64,000 nucleotides of DNA, from the NCBI RefSeq assembly GCF_007992835.1, contig NZ_BKBA01000006.1:40664-104663 (forward strand). The letters run 5' to 3'. Below, one piece after another: positions 49,597-58,698 of this stretch. The notes below the pieces were generated by a model that ran no database searches, was not told the DNA's origin, and was given only the letters and a program-made list of their open reading frames with translations. The position numbers and the translations under genes were made by a program. Numbering within the stretch: the first letter of the stretch is position 1; each line of letters begins with the position of its first letter. This stretch comes from Knoellia locipacati. GTDB lineage: Bacteria; Actinomycetota; Actinomycetes; Actinomycetales; Dermatophilaceae.

Positions 49597-50570
49597 GACG
49601 CACGCACCCGGGGGTCGACGACGCGGTAGGCGAGGTCGGTGACGATGTTGACGAGGACGAACGCGAGGGCGATGACGAGGACGGTGCTCTGCACGACGGC
49701 GTAGTCCTTCTGCTGGATGCCGAGCAGGACCTGTCGCCCGATGCCGGGCAGCGAGAAGATCTGCTCGACGACGACGGCGCCACCGAGGAGGTAGCCGAGC
49801 TGGAGGCCGGTCATCGTCGTCACGGGCAGCAGGGCGTTGCGCAGCACGTGACGACGGCGCAGCCGTCGCTCGCCGACGCCCTTGGCGCGGGCCGTGCGGA
49901 CGAAGTCCTCGTCGCGCACCGACAGCACCGCGGTCCGGGTCGTGCGTGCGATCGGGGCCGCGATCCCGAAGCCGAGGGTGAGCGCCGGCAGCAGCATCTG
50001 CTGCAGGTTGAGACCCAGCGCGGAGACGGAGTCCCAGGGGACGGCATACGGCTGTCCGTTCGGGTTGAACCCGACTCCCGACGCGGCATAGGTGAGCAGG
50101 AAGCTCGCGAGGAGGAACGCCGGGACCGACAGGCCGAGCAGGGCGACGAGCTGGCCGAGGCCGTCGCGCCACGTGTTGGGGGCCGCGGCGGCGAGCATGC
50201 CGACCGGGATGCCGATGGCGAGCGCGACGAGGATCGAGAGCAGGGCCAGCTCGAGGGTCACCGGGAGGGCGGACATCGTCAGCGAGGCCACGCTCGTGCG
50301 CGACCGGACCGACCAGCCGAGGTTGCCCTGGACGAGCTCGCCGAGCCACGAGAAGAACTGCGCGACGAGCGGCTGGTCGATGCCGTAGTACTCGCGCAGC
50401 GCCGCCTGCTGGCCCGGGGTGAGCGCCGCCGCCTCCGTGCCGAGCGAGGCGGTGATCTGGTCACCGGGGATCGCGCGGAGCATGACGAAGACGAGCAGTG
50501 CCACCCCGAACAGCGTCGCCGCGACCGCGACGAGGCGCCAGGTGAGCCGCCTCAGTGCCTGCGAGGTCAC
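49593..50570 (-). CDS. Peptide ABC transporter permease (DppB-like)
   Basis: From GTG 50570, 325 residues, six TM helices. Features of DppB: RLVAVAATLFGVALLVFVML at the start, IPGDQ, YGIDQPLVAQFFSWLGELV and NLGWS, and the EAA motif ...DEDFVRTARAKGVGERRL. It overlaps both neighbours by 4 bp. Forms the translocation channel with the DppC-like partner. Confidence 0.92.
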   Translation of the reverse strand: MTSQALRRLTWRLVAVAATLFGVALLVFVMLRAIPGDQITASLGTEAAALTPGQQAALREYYGIDQPLVAQFFSWLGELVQGNLGWSVRSRTSVASLTMSALPVTLELALLSILVALAIGIPVGMLAAAAPNTWRDGLGQLVALLGLSVPAFLLASFLLTYAASGVGFNPNGQPYAVPWDSVSALGLNLQQMLLPALTLGFGIAAPIARTTRTAVLSVRDEDFVRTARAKGVGERRLRRRHVLRNALLPVTTMTGLQLGYLLGGAVVVEQIFSLPGIGRQVLLGIQQKDYAVVQSTVLVIALAFVLVNIVTDLAYRVVDPRVRAS

Positions 50571-52156
50571 TGGATGGTCGTCGTGCGCAGCGACTGCAGG
50601 CTGCCGTTGCTCATCGGGACGAAGCCGGCGACCTTGGACGACGCGACCGTGTACGAGTTGCCGGTGAACAGCCACACCCAGGCCGCGTCGTCCTCGAGCT
50701 CCCGGGAGACCTTGGCGTAGATCTCCTTGCGCTTGCCCTCGTCGGACGTCGCCTTCCCCTCGGCGAACAGCGCGTCGAGCTCGGGCGAGGAGTAGCCGGC
50801 GACCTTCTGGAGGTTGCCCTTGCTCGTGAAGTAGCGGCCGTACATCGTGTCGGGGTCCGGGCGTCCACCGTTGAGCGCGACGGCGGCCTCGAAGTCACCG
50901 GCCACCCAGCGCTTGACGAACGCGGCGATGTCGAGCACCTCGAGGTCGAGGGTGATCCCGGCCTCGGCGAGCTGGCTCTTGAGGTTCTGCGCCTCGTTGA
51001 CCGAGGTGGCGTACTCACCCTGGCTGACGATCGTCTTGAGGACGAGGGCACCGCCGCCCGCCTTGGCGAGGTACTCCTTGGCCTTGGCGACGTCGCGCTT
51101 GGGGCAGGGACGGGCGTCGGGGTCGGACTTGTAGGCCGGCGCCGTGATCGGACCGGTCACCTCGCCCTCTCCGTATGCCGCGGTGTCGAGGACCTGCTGG
51201 CGGTCGACGGCGCACGCGATGGCGAGACGGACGTTGAGGTCGGCCAGGGCGGGCTGCGTCGTGCTCGAGGCCTTGAGCTGGAGCGTGTGGTAGCTCAGCT
51301 GCGGCGTCTTGGTGGTGGTGAGGTCGCCGCCCTCGGCGGTGCGGGCGACGAGCGGGTCGTTGATCGTGGCGAGCTGGACGTTGCCGGACTTGAGCGCGGT
51401 GACGATGGCGTTCTCGTCGGGCATGACCCGGAACTCGAGGGCGTCGAGCAGCGCCTTGTCGCCCCAGTAGGCGTCGTTGCGCTTGAGCTTGACCGACTGC
51501 GACGGGGTGCGGCTGTCGAAGGTGAACGGGCCGGTGCCGTTGGGCGTGGACTCGAGTGCGCTCATCACGGCGGCGTCCGAGGCCTCGGAGGGGAGCATGG
51601 CGAGGTTGACGCTCGCGAGACCGGACGGGAGGGCCGCGTCGGGTGCGGAGAGGGTCAGCGTGACGGTGGACGGGTCGGTCGCCGTGACCTCGGTGACGTT
51701 CGTGAGGGCGCTGCGGGCGACGGCGGCGGTCTTCTCGTCACGGATCGCGTCGAGGGAGAACTTCACGTCGGCCGAGTCGAAGTCGCTGCCGTCGGTGAAC
51801 TTCACGCCCTTGCGCAGGGTGAGGGTGAGGGTCTTGCCGTCGGCCGAAGGCTCCCACTTCTCGGCGAGCCCGGGGACGGTCTTGAGGTCCTTGTCGTACT
51901 CGGTGAGCGTGCCGTAGACGTTGCCGAGGACGTTGACCGCCTGGAACTGCGTGGCCTTCCACGGCATGAGGGTGTCCGGGTCGCTCGTCATGGCGAAGAC
52001 GGCCGTGCCACCGGGCTTGCCGGGCTCGGTCCTGGCCTCGGCGCCGGTCCCGGTGCCGTTGCCAGCACCGCTCGAGCACGCCGTCACGAGGACGAGGGAG
52101 GCGGCTGCGGTGGCGGCCAGGCTCAGCGGTGCAAACGGGCGGGCGGTGCGGATCAT
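50567..52156 (-). CDS. Peptide-binding lipoprotein (DppA/OppA-like)
   Basis: From ATG 52156 behind GAGGAGATC, 529 residues. The signal peptide ends at the lipobox LVLVTACSSG. The mature protein is a family 5 solute-binding protein: SDPDTLMPWKATQFQAVNVLGNVYGTLTEYD, LAEKWEPSADGKTLTLTLRKGVKFTDG and RLAIACAVDRQQVL. First gene of the operon; ligand probably cell-wall peptides or muropeptides given anmK in the same operon (inference). Confidence 0.93.
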   Translation of the reverse strand: MIRTARPFAPLSLAATAAASLVLVTACSSGAGNGTGTGAEARTEPGKPGGTAVFAMTSDPDTLMPWKATQFQAVNVLGNVYGTLTEYDKDLKTVPGLAEKWEPSADGKTLTLTLRKGVKFTDGSDFDSADVKFSLDAIRDEKTAAVARSALTNVTEVTATDPSTVTLTLSAPDAALPSGLASVNLAMLPSEASDAAVMSALESTPNGTGPFTFDSRTPSQSVKLKRNDAYWGDKALLDALEFRVMPDENAIVTALKSGNVQLATINDPLVARTAEGGDLTTTKTPQLSYHTLQLKASSTTQPALADLNVRLAIACAVDRQQVLDTAAYGEGEVTGPITAPAYKSDPDARPCPKRDVAKAKEYLAKAGGGALVLKTIVSQGEYATSVNEAQNLKSQLAEAGITLDLEVLDIAAFVKRWVAGDFEAAVALNGGRPDPDTMYGRYFTSKGNLQKVAGYSSPELDALFAEGKATSDEGKRKEIYAKVSRELEDDAAWVWLFTGNSYTVASSKVAGFVPMSNGSLQSLRTTTIQ

Positions 52157-52245
52157 CGGAGATCTCCTCGTGCCTTCGGGTGCTGTCGCCGGGGCGAAGC
52201 CATTCGGAGAAACCCTACAGTCGAGAAGACTTTGGCGGAAGATTC

Positions 52246-53676
52246 CTACGCGACCGTCTCGCTCGTCTCGCTCGGTCGAGGGTGGGAGCGTCCGGCGAGG
52301 CCGAACCAGCTCACGACGCCACCGATGGTGAGGAGCGCGGCGCAGATGACCATCGCCGAGCGGAACCCGGACGTCATCGCCGTCGGGTCGCGGTAGTCGT
52401 CGCCGGTGAGCCCCACGAGCGCCGGCAGCGCCGCCACGGCGAGGAGCGAGCCGGCCCGGGCGACGGCGTTGTTCACGCCGCTGGCGACACCGGCATACCG
52501 GTCGGGAGCGGCCGCGAGGACCGTCGAGGTGAGCGGGGAGACGAGGAGGGCGAGACCCAGCGCGAAGACGACGAGGCCCGGGAGCACGGTCCACCACGTC
52601 GCGCCGCGGCCGGCAGACAGCAGGAGCAGGGCCCCGAGGGCGCAGACGACCGGACCCACCGACATGGGGATCCGCGGACCGATCCGCTCGGAGAGCTGGG
52701 AGGCGCGCGACGACAGGAACATCAGCGCGATCGTCACGGGCAGGCCGGTGAGCCCGGCGGACAGCGCCGACCAGCCGGCCGACACCTGGAGCTGGAGCAC
52801 GAGGATGAAGAAGACGACGCCGAGCGCGCCGTAGACGACGAACGTCATCGCGTTGGCCGCCGAGAACACGCGGTCGCCGAACAGCGAGAGGTGGACCAGG
52901 GGTGTGCGGGCCCGCGACTCGACGACGACGAACCCGAACGCTGCTGCCACCGCGACGACCAGGACCGCCACGAGCAGCGGCCGACTCATCGAGGCCGACG
53001 CGGTGAGCGCATAGGTCAGGCCACCGAGGGCCAGCACGGTGAGCCCGGCACCGAGGACGTCGAAGCCGCGCCCCGTGGCCTCGGTGTCACGCGACTCCGG
53101 CGTCGCCCACAGGGTGAGGGCGATGACGACGAGGCACAGCGGCACGTTGATCCCGAAGATCCAGCGCCACCCGCCGTTGTCGACGAGCCAGCCACCGACG
53201 AACGGCCCGATGGCCGCCGCGATCCCGCTCAGGCCGGCCCAGGTCCCGATCGCCGCCGCCCGGTCCTCGCGCCGGAAGGCCGACTGGATGATGGCGAGCC
53301 CGCCGGGGGTGAGCAGCGCGGCGCCGACGCCCTGGAGCACGCGCATCGCGATGAGCTGCCCCGGCGTCTGCGCGATGGCGCACAGGGCGCTCGCGACGAG
53401 GAACCACCCCATGCCGAAGAGGTAGACGCGGCGTCGACCCAGCCGGTCACCGAGGGCGCCGCCGACGAGGACGAGCGAGGCGAGGGCGAGCATGTAGCCG
53501 TTGATGACCCACTGCAGCTGCTCGAGCGAGGCGTCCAGCTCCGTGCCGATGGTGCGCAGGGCGACGTTGACGACCGAGCCGTCGAGGATCGCGATGCCCG
53601 ATCCGAGGGTCACGGCGGTGAGGGTGACGCGCCCGCGCGTCGTGTCCCTGGTGAGGAGTTCGGTCACACCGCCCAT
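52246..53676 (-). CDS. MFS transporter (DHA2, 14 TM)
   Basis: A 476-residue efflux protein of the DHA2 group: SGIAILDGSVVNVALRTIGTEL in TM1, LGDRLGRRRVYLFG (motif A), MRVLQGVGAALLTPGGLAII and IAAAIGPFVGGWLVDNGGWRWIF (motif C). ATG 53676 is used; GTG 53682 is also open. It is divergent from the amidase with about 30 bp between starts. Drug or metabolite export is expected. Confidence 0.9.
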   Translation of the reverse strand: MGGVTELLTRDTTRGRVTLTAVTLGSGIAILDGSVVNVALRTIGTELDASLEQLQWVINGYMLALASLVLVGGALGDRLGRRRVYLFGMGWFLVASALCAIAQTPGQLIAMRVLQGVGAALLTPGGLAIIQSAFRREDRAAAIGTWAGLSGIAAAIGPFVGGWLVDNGGWRWIFGINVPLCLVVIALTLWATPESRDTEATGRGFDVLGAGLTVLALGGLTYALTASASMSRPLLVAVLVVAVAAAFGFVVVESRARTPLVHLSLFGDRVFSAANAMTFVVYGALGVVFFILVLQLQVSAGWSALSAGLTGLPVTIALMFLSSRASQLSERIGPRIPMSVGPVVCALGALLLLSAGRGATWWTVLPGLVVFALGLALLVSPLTSTVLAAAPDRYAGVASGVNNAVARAGSLLAVAALPALVGLTGDDYRDPTAMTSGFRSAMVICAALLTIGGVVSWFGLAGRSHPRPSETSETVA

Positions 53677-53708
53677 TGTCACTGGCTACCGTCCGGTAGG
53701 ACTGGGGC

Positions 53709-55124
53709 ATGACCTCTGCAACGACGCGGATCAGCGCCTTCACCGACGACGCCCTCGGCACCGACGACGCGACCGGCGTCGCCGAACGCATCGCCCGCGG
53801 CGAGATCTCGGCGCAGGAGGCGGTCGACGCCGCCATCGCCCGGATCGAGTCGGTCAACGACGACCTCAACGCCGTCGCGGCCTGGGACCGTGACCGCGCC
53901 CGCCGCCGGGCCGCGGCGCGCGTCCGTGGGGCCTTCGCGGGCGTCCCGAGTGCGACGAAGGACAACATCCACGTGGCCGGTATGCCGGCCACGATGGGCT
54001 CGCGGGCCGTCCCGTCCCAGCCCGGCCAGGTCGACGGCGCGTTCACCCGCCAGTTCCTCGACACCGGTGTCATCCCCGTGTGCTCGACGACGATGCCCGA
54101 GTTCGGGTGGACCGCGACGACCGAGCGCGTGGGAGGTGACGTGACCCGCAACCCGTGGGACACGGCATACAGCAGCGGTGGCTCCTCCGGCGGCTCGGCC
54201 GCCCTCGTCGCCTCGGGTGCGCTCCCGATCGCCCACGGCAACGACGGCGGCGGGTCGATCCGCATCCCGGCGGCCGCCTGCGGGCTCGTCGGCCTCAAGC
54301 CCTCGCGCGGGCGGCTCCGCCTCGACGAGGGCAACGCCACGATGCCGGTCAAGGTCGTCGTCGACGGCGTGCTCACGCGGAGCGTGCGCGACACCGCCCG
54401 GTTCTTCGAGGCGGCGGAGCGCAGCTACCGCAACCCGCGGCTGCAACCGATCGGGCGGGTCGACGACGGTCCGGCGAGGCCGCTGCGGATCGGCTGCATG
54501 GTGGACTCGCCGTTCGCGCCACCCTCCGACGCCGACACGCGCGCCGCCGTCGAGCGGACCCGCGACCTGCTGGAGTCGTTGGGGCACACCGTCGTCGACT
54601 ACTCGCCGCCGATCCCCGCGTTCTTCAAGACCGACTTCGAGGACTACTGGTCGCTGCTCGCGTGGGCCGTCGCGAAGAACCGCGGTGGCATGTTCGGGCC
54701 CGACTTCGACACGACGGCGCTCGACCCGCTCACCCTCGGGCTCGCTCGCCGCTTCCGCAGGCGAGCGCACCGTGCACCCCTCTTCGTCGCGCGGCTCGCG
54801 GCGTCGGGCCGGTTCCAGGAGCGGACCTTCGGCGACGTCGACCTCGTCCTCACGCCCGTGCTCGCGACCACGGCGCCGCGGATCGGTCACCTCGGCGCTG
54901 ACCAGCCGTGGCAGGACCACTTCTCGCGGCTCGTCGAGTACGCCGCCTTCACCCCGCTCGCCAACGCCACGGGTGCGCCCGCAATCTCGCTGCCGTTGGG
55001 GCGCACCGACGACGGCCGCCCGGTGGGCGTCATGTTCTCCGGCCGTCTCGGGGACGAGCGACGCCTCCTCGAGATCGCCGTGGATCTCGAGGAGGCGTCA
55101 CCGTTCGCCTCGCTGGCGGACTGA
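53709..55124 (+). CDS. Amidase signature family enzyme
   Basis: This 471-residue protein shows the amidase Ser-Ser-Lys triad: Lys in VPSATKDNIHVAGMP, and the Gly/Ser-rich motif YSSGGSSGGSAALVASG with IAHGNDGGGSIRIPA holding the two serines. It hydrolyses amides (such as aryl or acyl amides); substrate unknown. It is convergent with the UgpB-like gene, with a strong bidirectional terminator between. Confidence 0.92.
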   Translation: MTSATTRISAFTDDALGTDDATGVAERIARGEISAQEAVDAAIARIESVNDDLNAVAAWDRDRARRRAAARVRGAFAGVPSATKDNIHVAGMPATMGSRAVPSQPGQVDGAFTRQFLDTGVIPVCSTTMPEFGWTATTERVGGDVTRNPWDTAYSSGGSSGGSAALVASGALPIAHGNDGGGSIRIPAAACGLVGLKPSRGRLRLDEGNATMPVKVVVDGVLTRSVRDTARFFEAAERSYRNPRLQPIGRVDDGPARPLRIGCMVDSPFAPPSDADTRAAVERTRDLLESLGHTVVDYSPPIPAFFKTDFEDYWSLLAWAVAKNRGGMFGPDFDTTALDPLTLGLARRFRRRAHRAPLFVARLAASGRFQERTFGDVDLVLTPVLATTAPRIGHLGADQPWQDHFSRLVEYAAFTPLANATGAPAISLPLGRTDDGRPVGVMFSGRLGDERRLLEIAVDLEEASPFASLAD

Positions 55125-55146
55125 CTGTCCGACCGTGCTGAGGCCT

Positions 55147-55211
55147 GCGACTTCTTGCCCGTCCGGGACAGCCTCGCTGGCGCTCGGTGTCCCGGACGGG
55201 CAAGAAGTCGC
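55147..55211. terminator. 24-bp perfect inverted repeat between convergent genes
   Basis: GCGACTTCTTGCCCGTCCGG... at 55147-55170 is exactly complementary to 55188-55211, leaving a 17-nt loop. It lies between the amidase stop and the stop of the UgpB-like gene, which overlaps its right end by 1 bp. It is a likely bidirectional terminator; the near-symmetric stem includes AAGAAG/CTTCTT, giving a U-rich part on either strand. Confidence 0.75.
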
Positions 55212-56644
55212 TACTTCACCGAGCTGTTGTACTGGCTGATCTGGGCCTTGAGCGAGTCGGCCGCCTTGGTCATGGCCTGCTGGGCGTCGGTGCCGTTGAG
55301 TGCGGCCTCGAGGCCGTCCTCGGAGGCCTTGCGGGCCTGCGGCATGACACCGAGGAGGCAGCCCTGGGTGGCCTTGCTCAGCTTGGTGCCCTCGAGCTGC
55401 TTGACGGCGACGTCGAACAGCGGGTTGGCCTTGCGGTAGTCGACGTCGACCGGCTCGTCGAGCGCGCCCTTGCTGATCGGGAAGTAGCCCGTGCCCGTGT
55501 GCCACTGGGCCTGGCTCTTCTTGTCGGCGAGGAACTTCACGAAGCGCCACGCGGCTTCCTTGTTGGCGTCCTCGTGGTTCTCGCCGTTGATCCACAGCGA
55601 CGCGCCACCGATGATCGGGCCACCCTCGGTGCCGGCCTTGATGTGCGGGTAGTTGGCGGCGCCGAGCTCCCAGCCGCCCTCCTTGGCCGCCTTGCTGTAG
55701 CCGCCGAGCTGGCCGGTCGACTCGAGCGTGATGGCGAGCTGGCCGGACTTGAAGGCCGCCTGCGCCGCCTTGGTGTCACGACCGGTGTTGGCGGCGAGGC
55801 CGTCCTTGACCATCGTCTGCCACCACTTGACGACCTCGACCGCCTCGGGCGAGTCGAACTGGACCTTGGTCGCCTTGCCGTCGCGGCCGTTGCCCTGGTC
55901 GCAGTACTCCTTGCCGTCGGTGGCGATGAACTGCTCGAGCAGCCAGCCGTAGATCGCGGCTCCGAAGCCGTAGTCGGCGGGGCCGCCGGCCTTCTTGGAG
56001 AGCTTCTCGGCAGCCGTGCGGATGGCGGCGAGGTCCTGCGGCGGGGCCTCGGGGTCGAGCCCGGCCTTCTTGAAGAGCGTCTTGTTGTAGTAGAGCACCG
56101 GCATCGAGGTGTTGAACGGCATCGAGTTCAGCTTGTCGTCGATGCTGTAGTAGCCGGTGATGTTGGGCTGCAGGTCGCCGACGTCGAGCTTGTCGCGGTC
56201 GATGAACGACTGCATCGGGATGGTCTGCTTCGCGTCGATCATGAAGCGGGTGCCGATGTCGTAGATCTGGATGACGTCGGGCGTGGACTTGCTCTGGATC
56301 GCCGCCTTGTACTTGGTGATCGCGTCGTCGTACTTGCCCGCGTAGGTCGCCTTGACCTCGATCTTGCCGGTGTTCTGCGAGTTGAAGTCGGCGACGAGCT
56401 TGGTGAGCGCCTCGGCGTTGGTGCCGTCCATGGCGTGCCAGAACGCGACCGTCGTCACCCCGCTGGCCTTGTCGAGGACGTCGGCTGCGGGAGCCCCTCC
56501 GTTGCCCCCGTTGCCCCCGTCCCCACCGTCGTCCGAGCTCGAGCCGCCGCCGCAGGCGGCGAGGAACAGTGACGCGGACGCCACGACTGCTGGGACGGCA
56601 TACCGAAGCCTGTGCGACTTCGTGGCGCCTGGTCTCGTCTTCAC
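55211..56644 (-). CDS. Sugar/glycerol-3-phosphate-binding lipoprotein (UgpB-like)
   Basis: From GTG 56644, behind AGGAG, 477 residues. Signal peptide and lipobox SLFLAACGGG, then a family 1 solute-binding protein: VAFWHAMDGTNAEALTKLV, FNSQNTGKIEVKATYAGKYDDAI and TPDVIQIYDIGTRFMID match UgpB-like proteins, which bind glycerol-3-phosphate or glycerophosphodiesters. The ATG at 56665 is in frame but lies upstream of the ribosome binding site. Confidence 0.9.
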   Translation of the reverse strand: MKTRPGATKSHRLRYAVPAVVASASLFLAACGGGSSSDDGGDGGNGGNGGAPAADVLDKASGVTTVAFWHAMDGTNAEALTKLVADFNSQNTGKIEVKATYAGKYDDAITKYKAAIQSKSTPDVIQIYDIGTRFMIDAKQTIPMQSFIDRDKLDVGDLQPNITGYYSIDDKLNSMPFNTSMPVLYYNKTLFKKAGLDPEAPPQDLAAIRTAAEKLSKKAGGPADYGFGAAIYGWLLEQFIATDGKEYCDQGNGRDGKATKVQFDSPEAVEVVKWWQTMVKDGLAANTGRDTKAAQAAFKSGQLAITLESTGQLGGYSKAAKEGGWELGAANYPHIKAGTEGGPIIGGASLWINGENHEDANKEAAWRFVKFLADKKSQAQWHTGTGYFPISKGALDEPVDVDYRKANPLFDVAVKQLEGTKLSKATQGCLLGVMPQARKASEDGLEAALNGTDAQQAMTKAADSLKAQISQYNSSVK

Positions 56645-56665
56645 GTGGAACTCCTTTGTTCTCAA

Positions 56666-57553
56666 CTACTTGACGGCGCCCGTGGTGAGGCCTCGGACGA
56701 TGAAGCGCTGCCCGAAGATCACGAGCAGGAGGGTGGGGAAGAGCGCGAGCATGACACCGGCCAGCACCATGCCGGGGGAGTCGGAGTCCGAGCTCTGGAG
56801 CTGGCTGATGCCGATCTGGATCGTCTGGTGCTTGGGGTCCTCGGTGGCGAGCAGCGGCCAGAAGTACATGTTCCAGGCGGACAGGGCCGACCAGATCCCG
56901 AGCGCCGCGAGGCTGGGACGGCTGAGCGGCAGCAGGATCGAGAAGAGGAACCGGAAGTGCCCGGCGCCGTCCACCCGCGCCGCGTCGCGCAGCTCCATCG
57001 GGAACGACAGGAAGGACTGGCGGAGCAGGAACGTCCCGAAGCCCGTCGCGAGGAACGGGAGGGTGAGCCCGGCGATCGTGTCCTTGAGCCCCCACTGCGA
57101 GATGAGCAGGTAGTTCGGGATGATGATCGACTCGAACGGGATCATCATCGTCGAGAGGAAGACGCCGAACCAGAACGCGCGCCAGCGCAGGTTGAGGAAG
57201 ACGAAGGCGTATGCCGCGAGCGCGCTCGTGACCATCTGGCCGAGCGTGATCCCGATCGTCTGCAGGACGCTGGTGAGGTACTGGTTGCCCAGCGGGATGA
57301 TGTCGAGGGCCTTGGAGTAGTTGTCCGGGTGCACGCCGTTCTTGGGCCAGAGCGCCGGCGGGAAGCTGTTGGTGTCGCGCTCGCCCATGAAGGAGCCGAC
57401 GAGCCCGTAGTAGACCGGGAACAGCACGATGAGGAAGAGCACCCCGAGGATGAGGTAGCTGCCGATGTGGGACGGCTTGGAGCTCGACCGCCTCGACGTC
57501 TTCGGCGCAGTGGCCTTCGGCGGGGTGGCGGCCTTGGGTGAGGTGGTGGTCAC
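56666..57553 (-). CDS. Sugar ABC transporter permease (UgpE-like)
   Basis: From GTG 57553, 295 residues with a Pro/Ser/Lys-rich cytosolic N terminus, six TM helices and the EAA loop ...ELRDAARVDGAGHFRFLFSILLPL. It is the second permease of the UgpBEA-type importer and overlaps the upstream permease by 4 bp. Confidence 0.91.
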   Translation of the reverse strand: MTTTSPKAATPPKATAPKTSRRSSSKPSHIGSYLILGVLFLIVLFPVYYGLVGSFMGERDTNSFPPALWPKNGVHPDNYSKALDIIPLGNQYLTSVLQTIGITLGQMVTSALAAYAFVFLNLRWRAFWFGVFLSTMMIPFESIIIPNYLLISQWGLKDTIAGLTLPFLATGFGTFLLRQSFLSFPMELRDAARVDGAGHFRFLFSILLPLSRPSLAALGIWSALSAWNMYFWPLLATEDPKHQTIQIGISQLQSSDSDSPGMVLAGVMLALFPTLLLVIFGQRFIVRGLTTGAVK

Positions 57554-58515
57554 CGGTAGAACACCTTCCTCTCGAGGACGCCGAACTGCAGCGCGGTGAT
57601 GACGAGGACGATGATGAGCAGCACCATCGCCTGCGCCGACGCGTAGCCGTAGTTGCTGTTGTTGTTGGCGAACGCCTGCTCGTAGATCGAGTACACGAGC
57701 GTCGTCGTGCGGTCCTCGGGACCACCGACGGTGAGGATCTTGATCTGCCCGAAGCTCTGCAGCGAGTGGATCGTCCCGACGACGACGAGGAAGAACAGCT
57801 GCGGCGTGAGCAGCGGCATGACGATGCTGCGCTGGAGGCGGAAGCCCGACGCCCCGTCGAGCCGCGCGGCCTCGAGGACGTCCTCGGGGAGGGCGCCGAG
57901 CCCGGCAGAGAGGACGAGCAGGTTGTAGCCGATCTGCATCCACACCGTCGCACCGGAGACCGACCACAGGGCGAGGTCGGGGTTGGTGAGCCACTGCACC
58001 TTGTCGATGCCGAAGGTGTTGAGGATGCCGTTGAGGACACCGCTGGCCGGGTTGAACAGCACGCCGAAGATCACCGACGCCGTCGCCACCGAGAACGCGA
58101 ACGGGAGCGCGAAGGCGGTGCGGAAGAACCGGACTCCCCTGATCCGCGACTGGAGCAGCAGGGCGATGAGGAGCGCAATGGCGATGCTCGGGATCACCGT
58201 GAGGATCGTGAACGCGAACGTCACCCAGAGCACCTGGAGGAAGTCGGGGTCGCTGAACAGCCGCGTGTAGTTGACGAACCCGACGAACCCGCTCGGGTTG
58301 CCGAGGATGTCGGTGCCCTGCACGGACAGCAGGATCGACTTCACGAGCGGCCAGAAGATGAAGAGGCCGAAGATCGCGAGCGCCGGGAGGAGGTAGCCGA
58401 TGGCGATCCACCGCTCGCGCTTGGCCTCGCCCCCTGCGGGGCTGCCCGACTGCGGTTGGGGTGGCTCCTCGGGGTCGTGCTCGGCGCGCACCGGGTCACC
58501 GGTCGTCGTCGTCAC
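57550..58515 (-). CDS. Sugar ABC transporter permease (UgpA-like)
   Basis: From GTG 58515, 321 residues with TM1 IGYLLPALAIFGLFIFWPLVK and the EAA loop PEDVLEAARLDGASGFRLQRSI. First gene of the UgpA-E-B-type operon on the minus strand. No ATPase is encoded with it, so it probably uses a shared MsiK/UgpC-type ATPase, as is common in actinobacteria. Confidence 0.91.
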   Translation of the reverse strand: MTTTTGDPVRAEHDPEEPPQPQSGSPAGGEAKRERWIAIGYLLPALAIFGLFIFWPLVKSILLSVQGTDILGNPSGFVGFVNYTRLFSDPDFLQVLWVTFAFTILTVIPSIAIALLIALLLQSRIRGVRFFRTAFALPFAFSVATASVIFGVLFNPASGVLNGILNTFGIDKVQWLTNPDLALWSVSGATVWMQIGYNLLVLSAGLGALPEDVLEAARLDGASGFRLQRSIVMPLLTPQLFFLVVVGTIHSLQSFGQIKILTVGGPEDRTTTLVYSIYEQAFANNNSNYGYASAQAMVLLIIVLVITALQFGVLERKVFYR

Positions 58516-58698
58516 GTCACACCTCGTCCCTCGTCGTTGTGGGTGGTCGGCGTCATGCTAGGCGGGATTGCTGCGTTTCTGCCGCTCCGGGCCTGCGGTG
58601 GGGGAGTTTTCTCCCGCGGGATTCCTGCCCCCTGAACTGCGTGTATGCCGTTCGGCCCGGTTAGTTTGGAGGTTCCAACCGCGCGGCGAGGGGCACAG

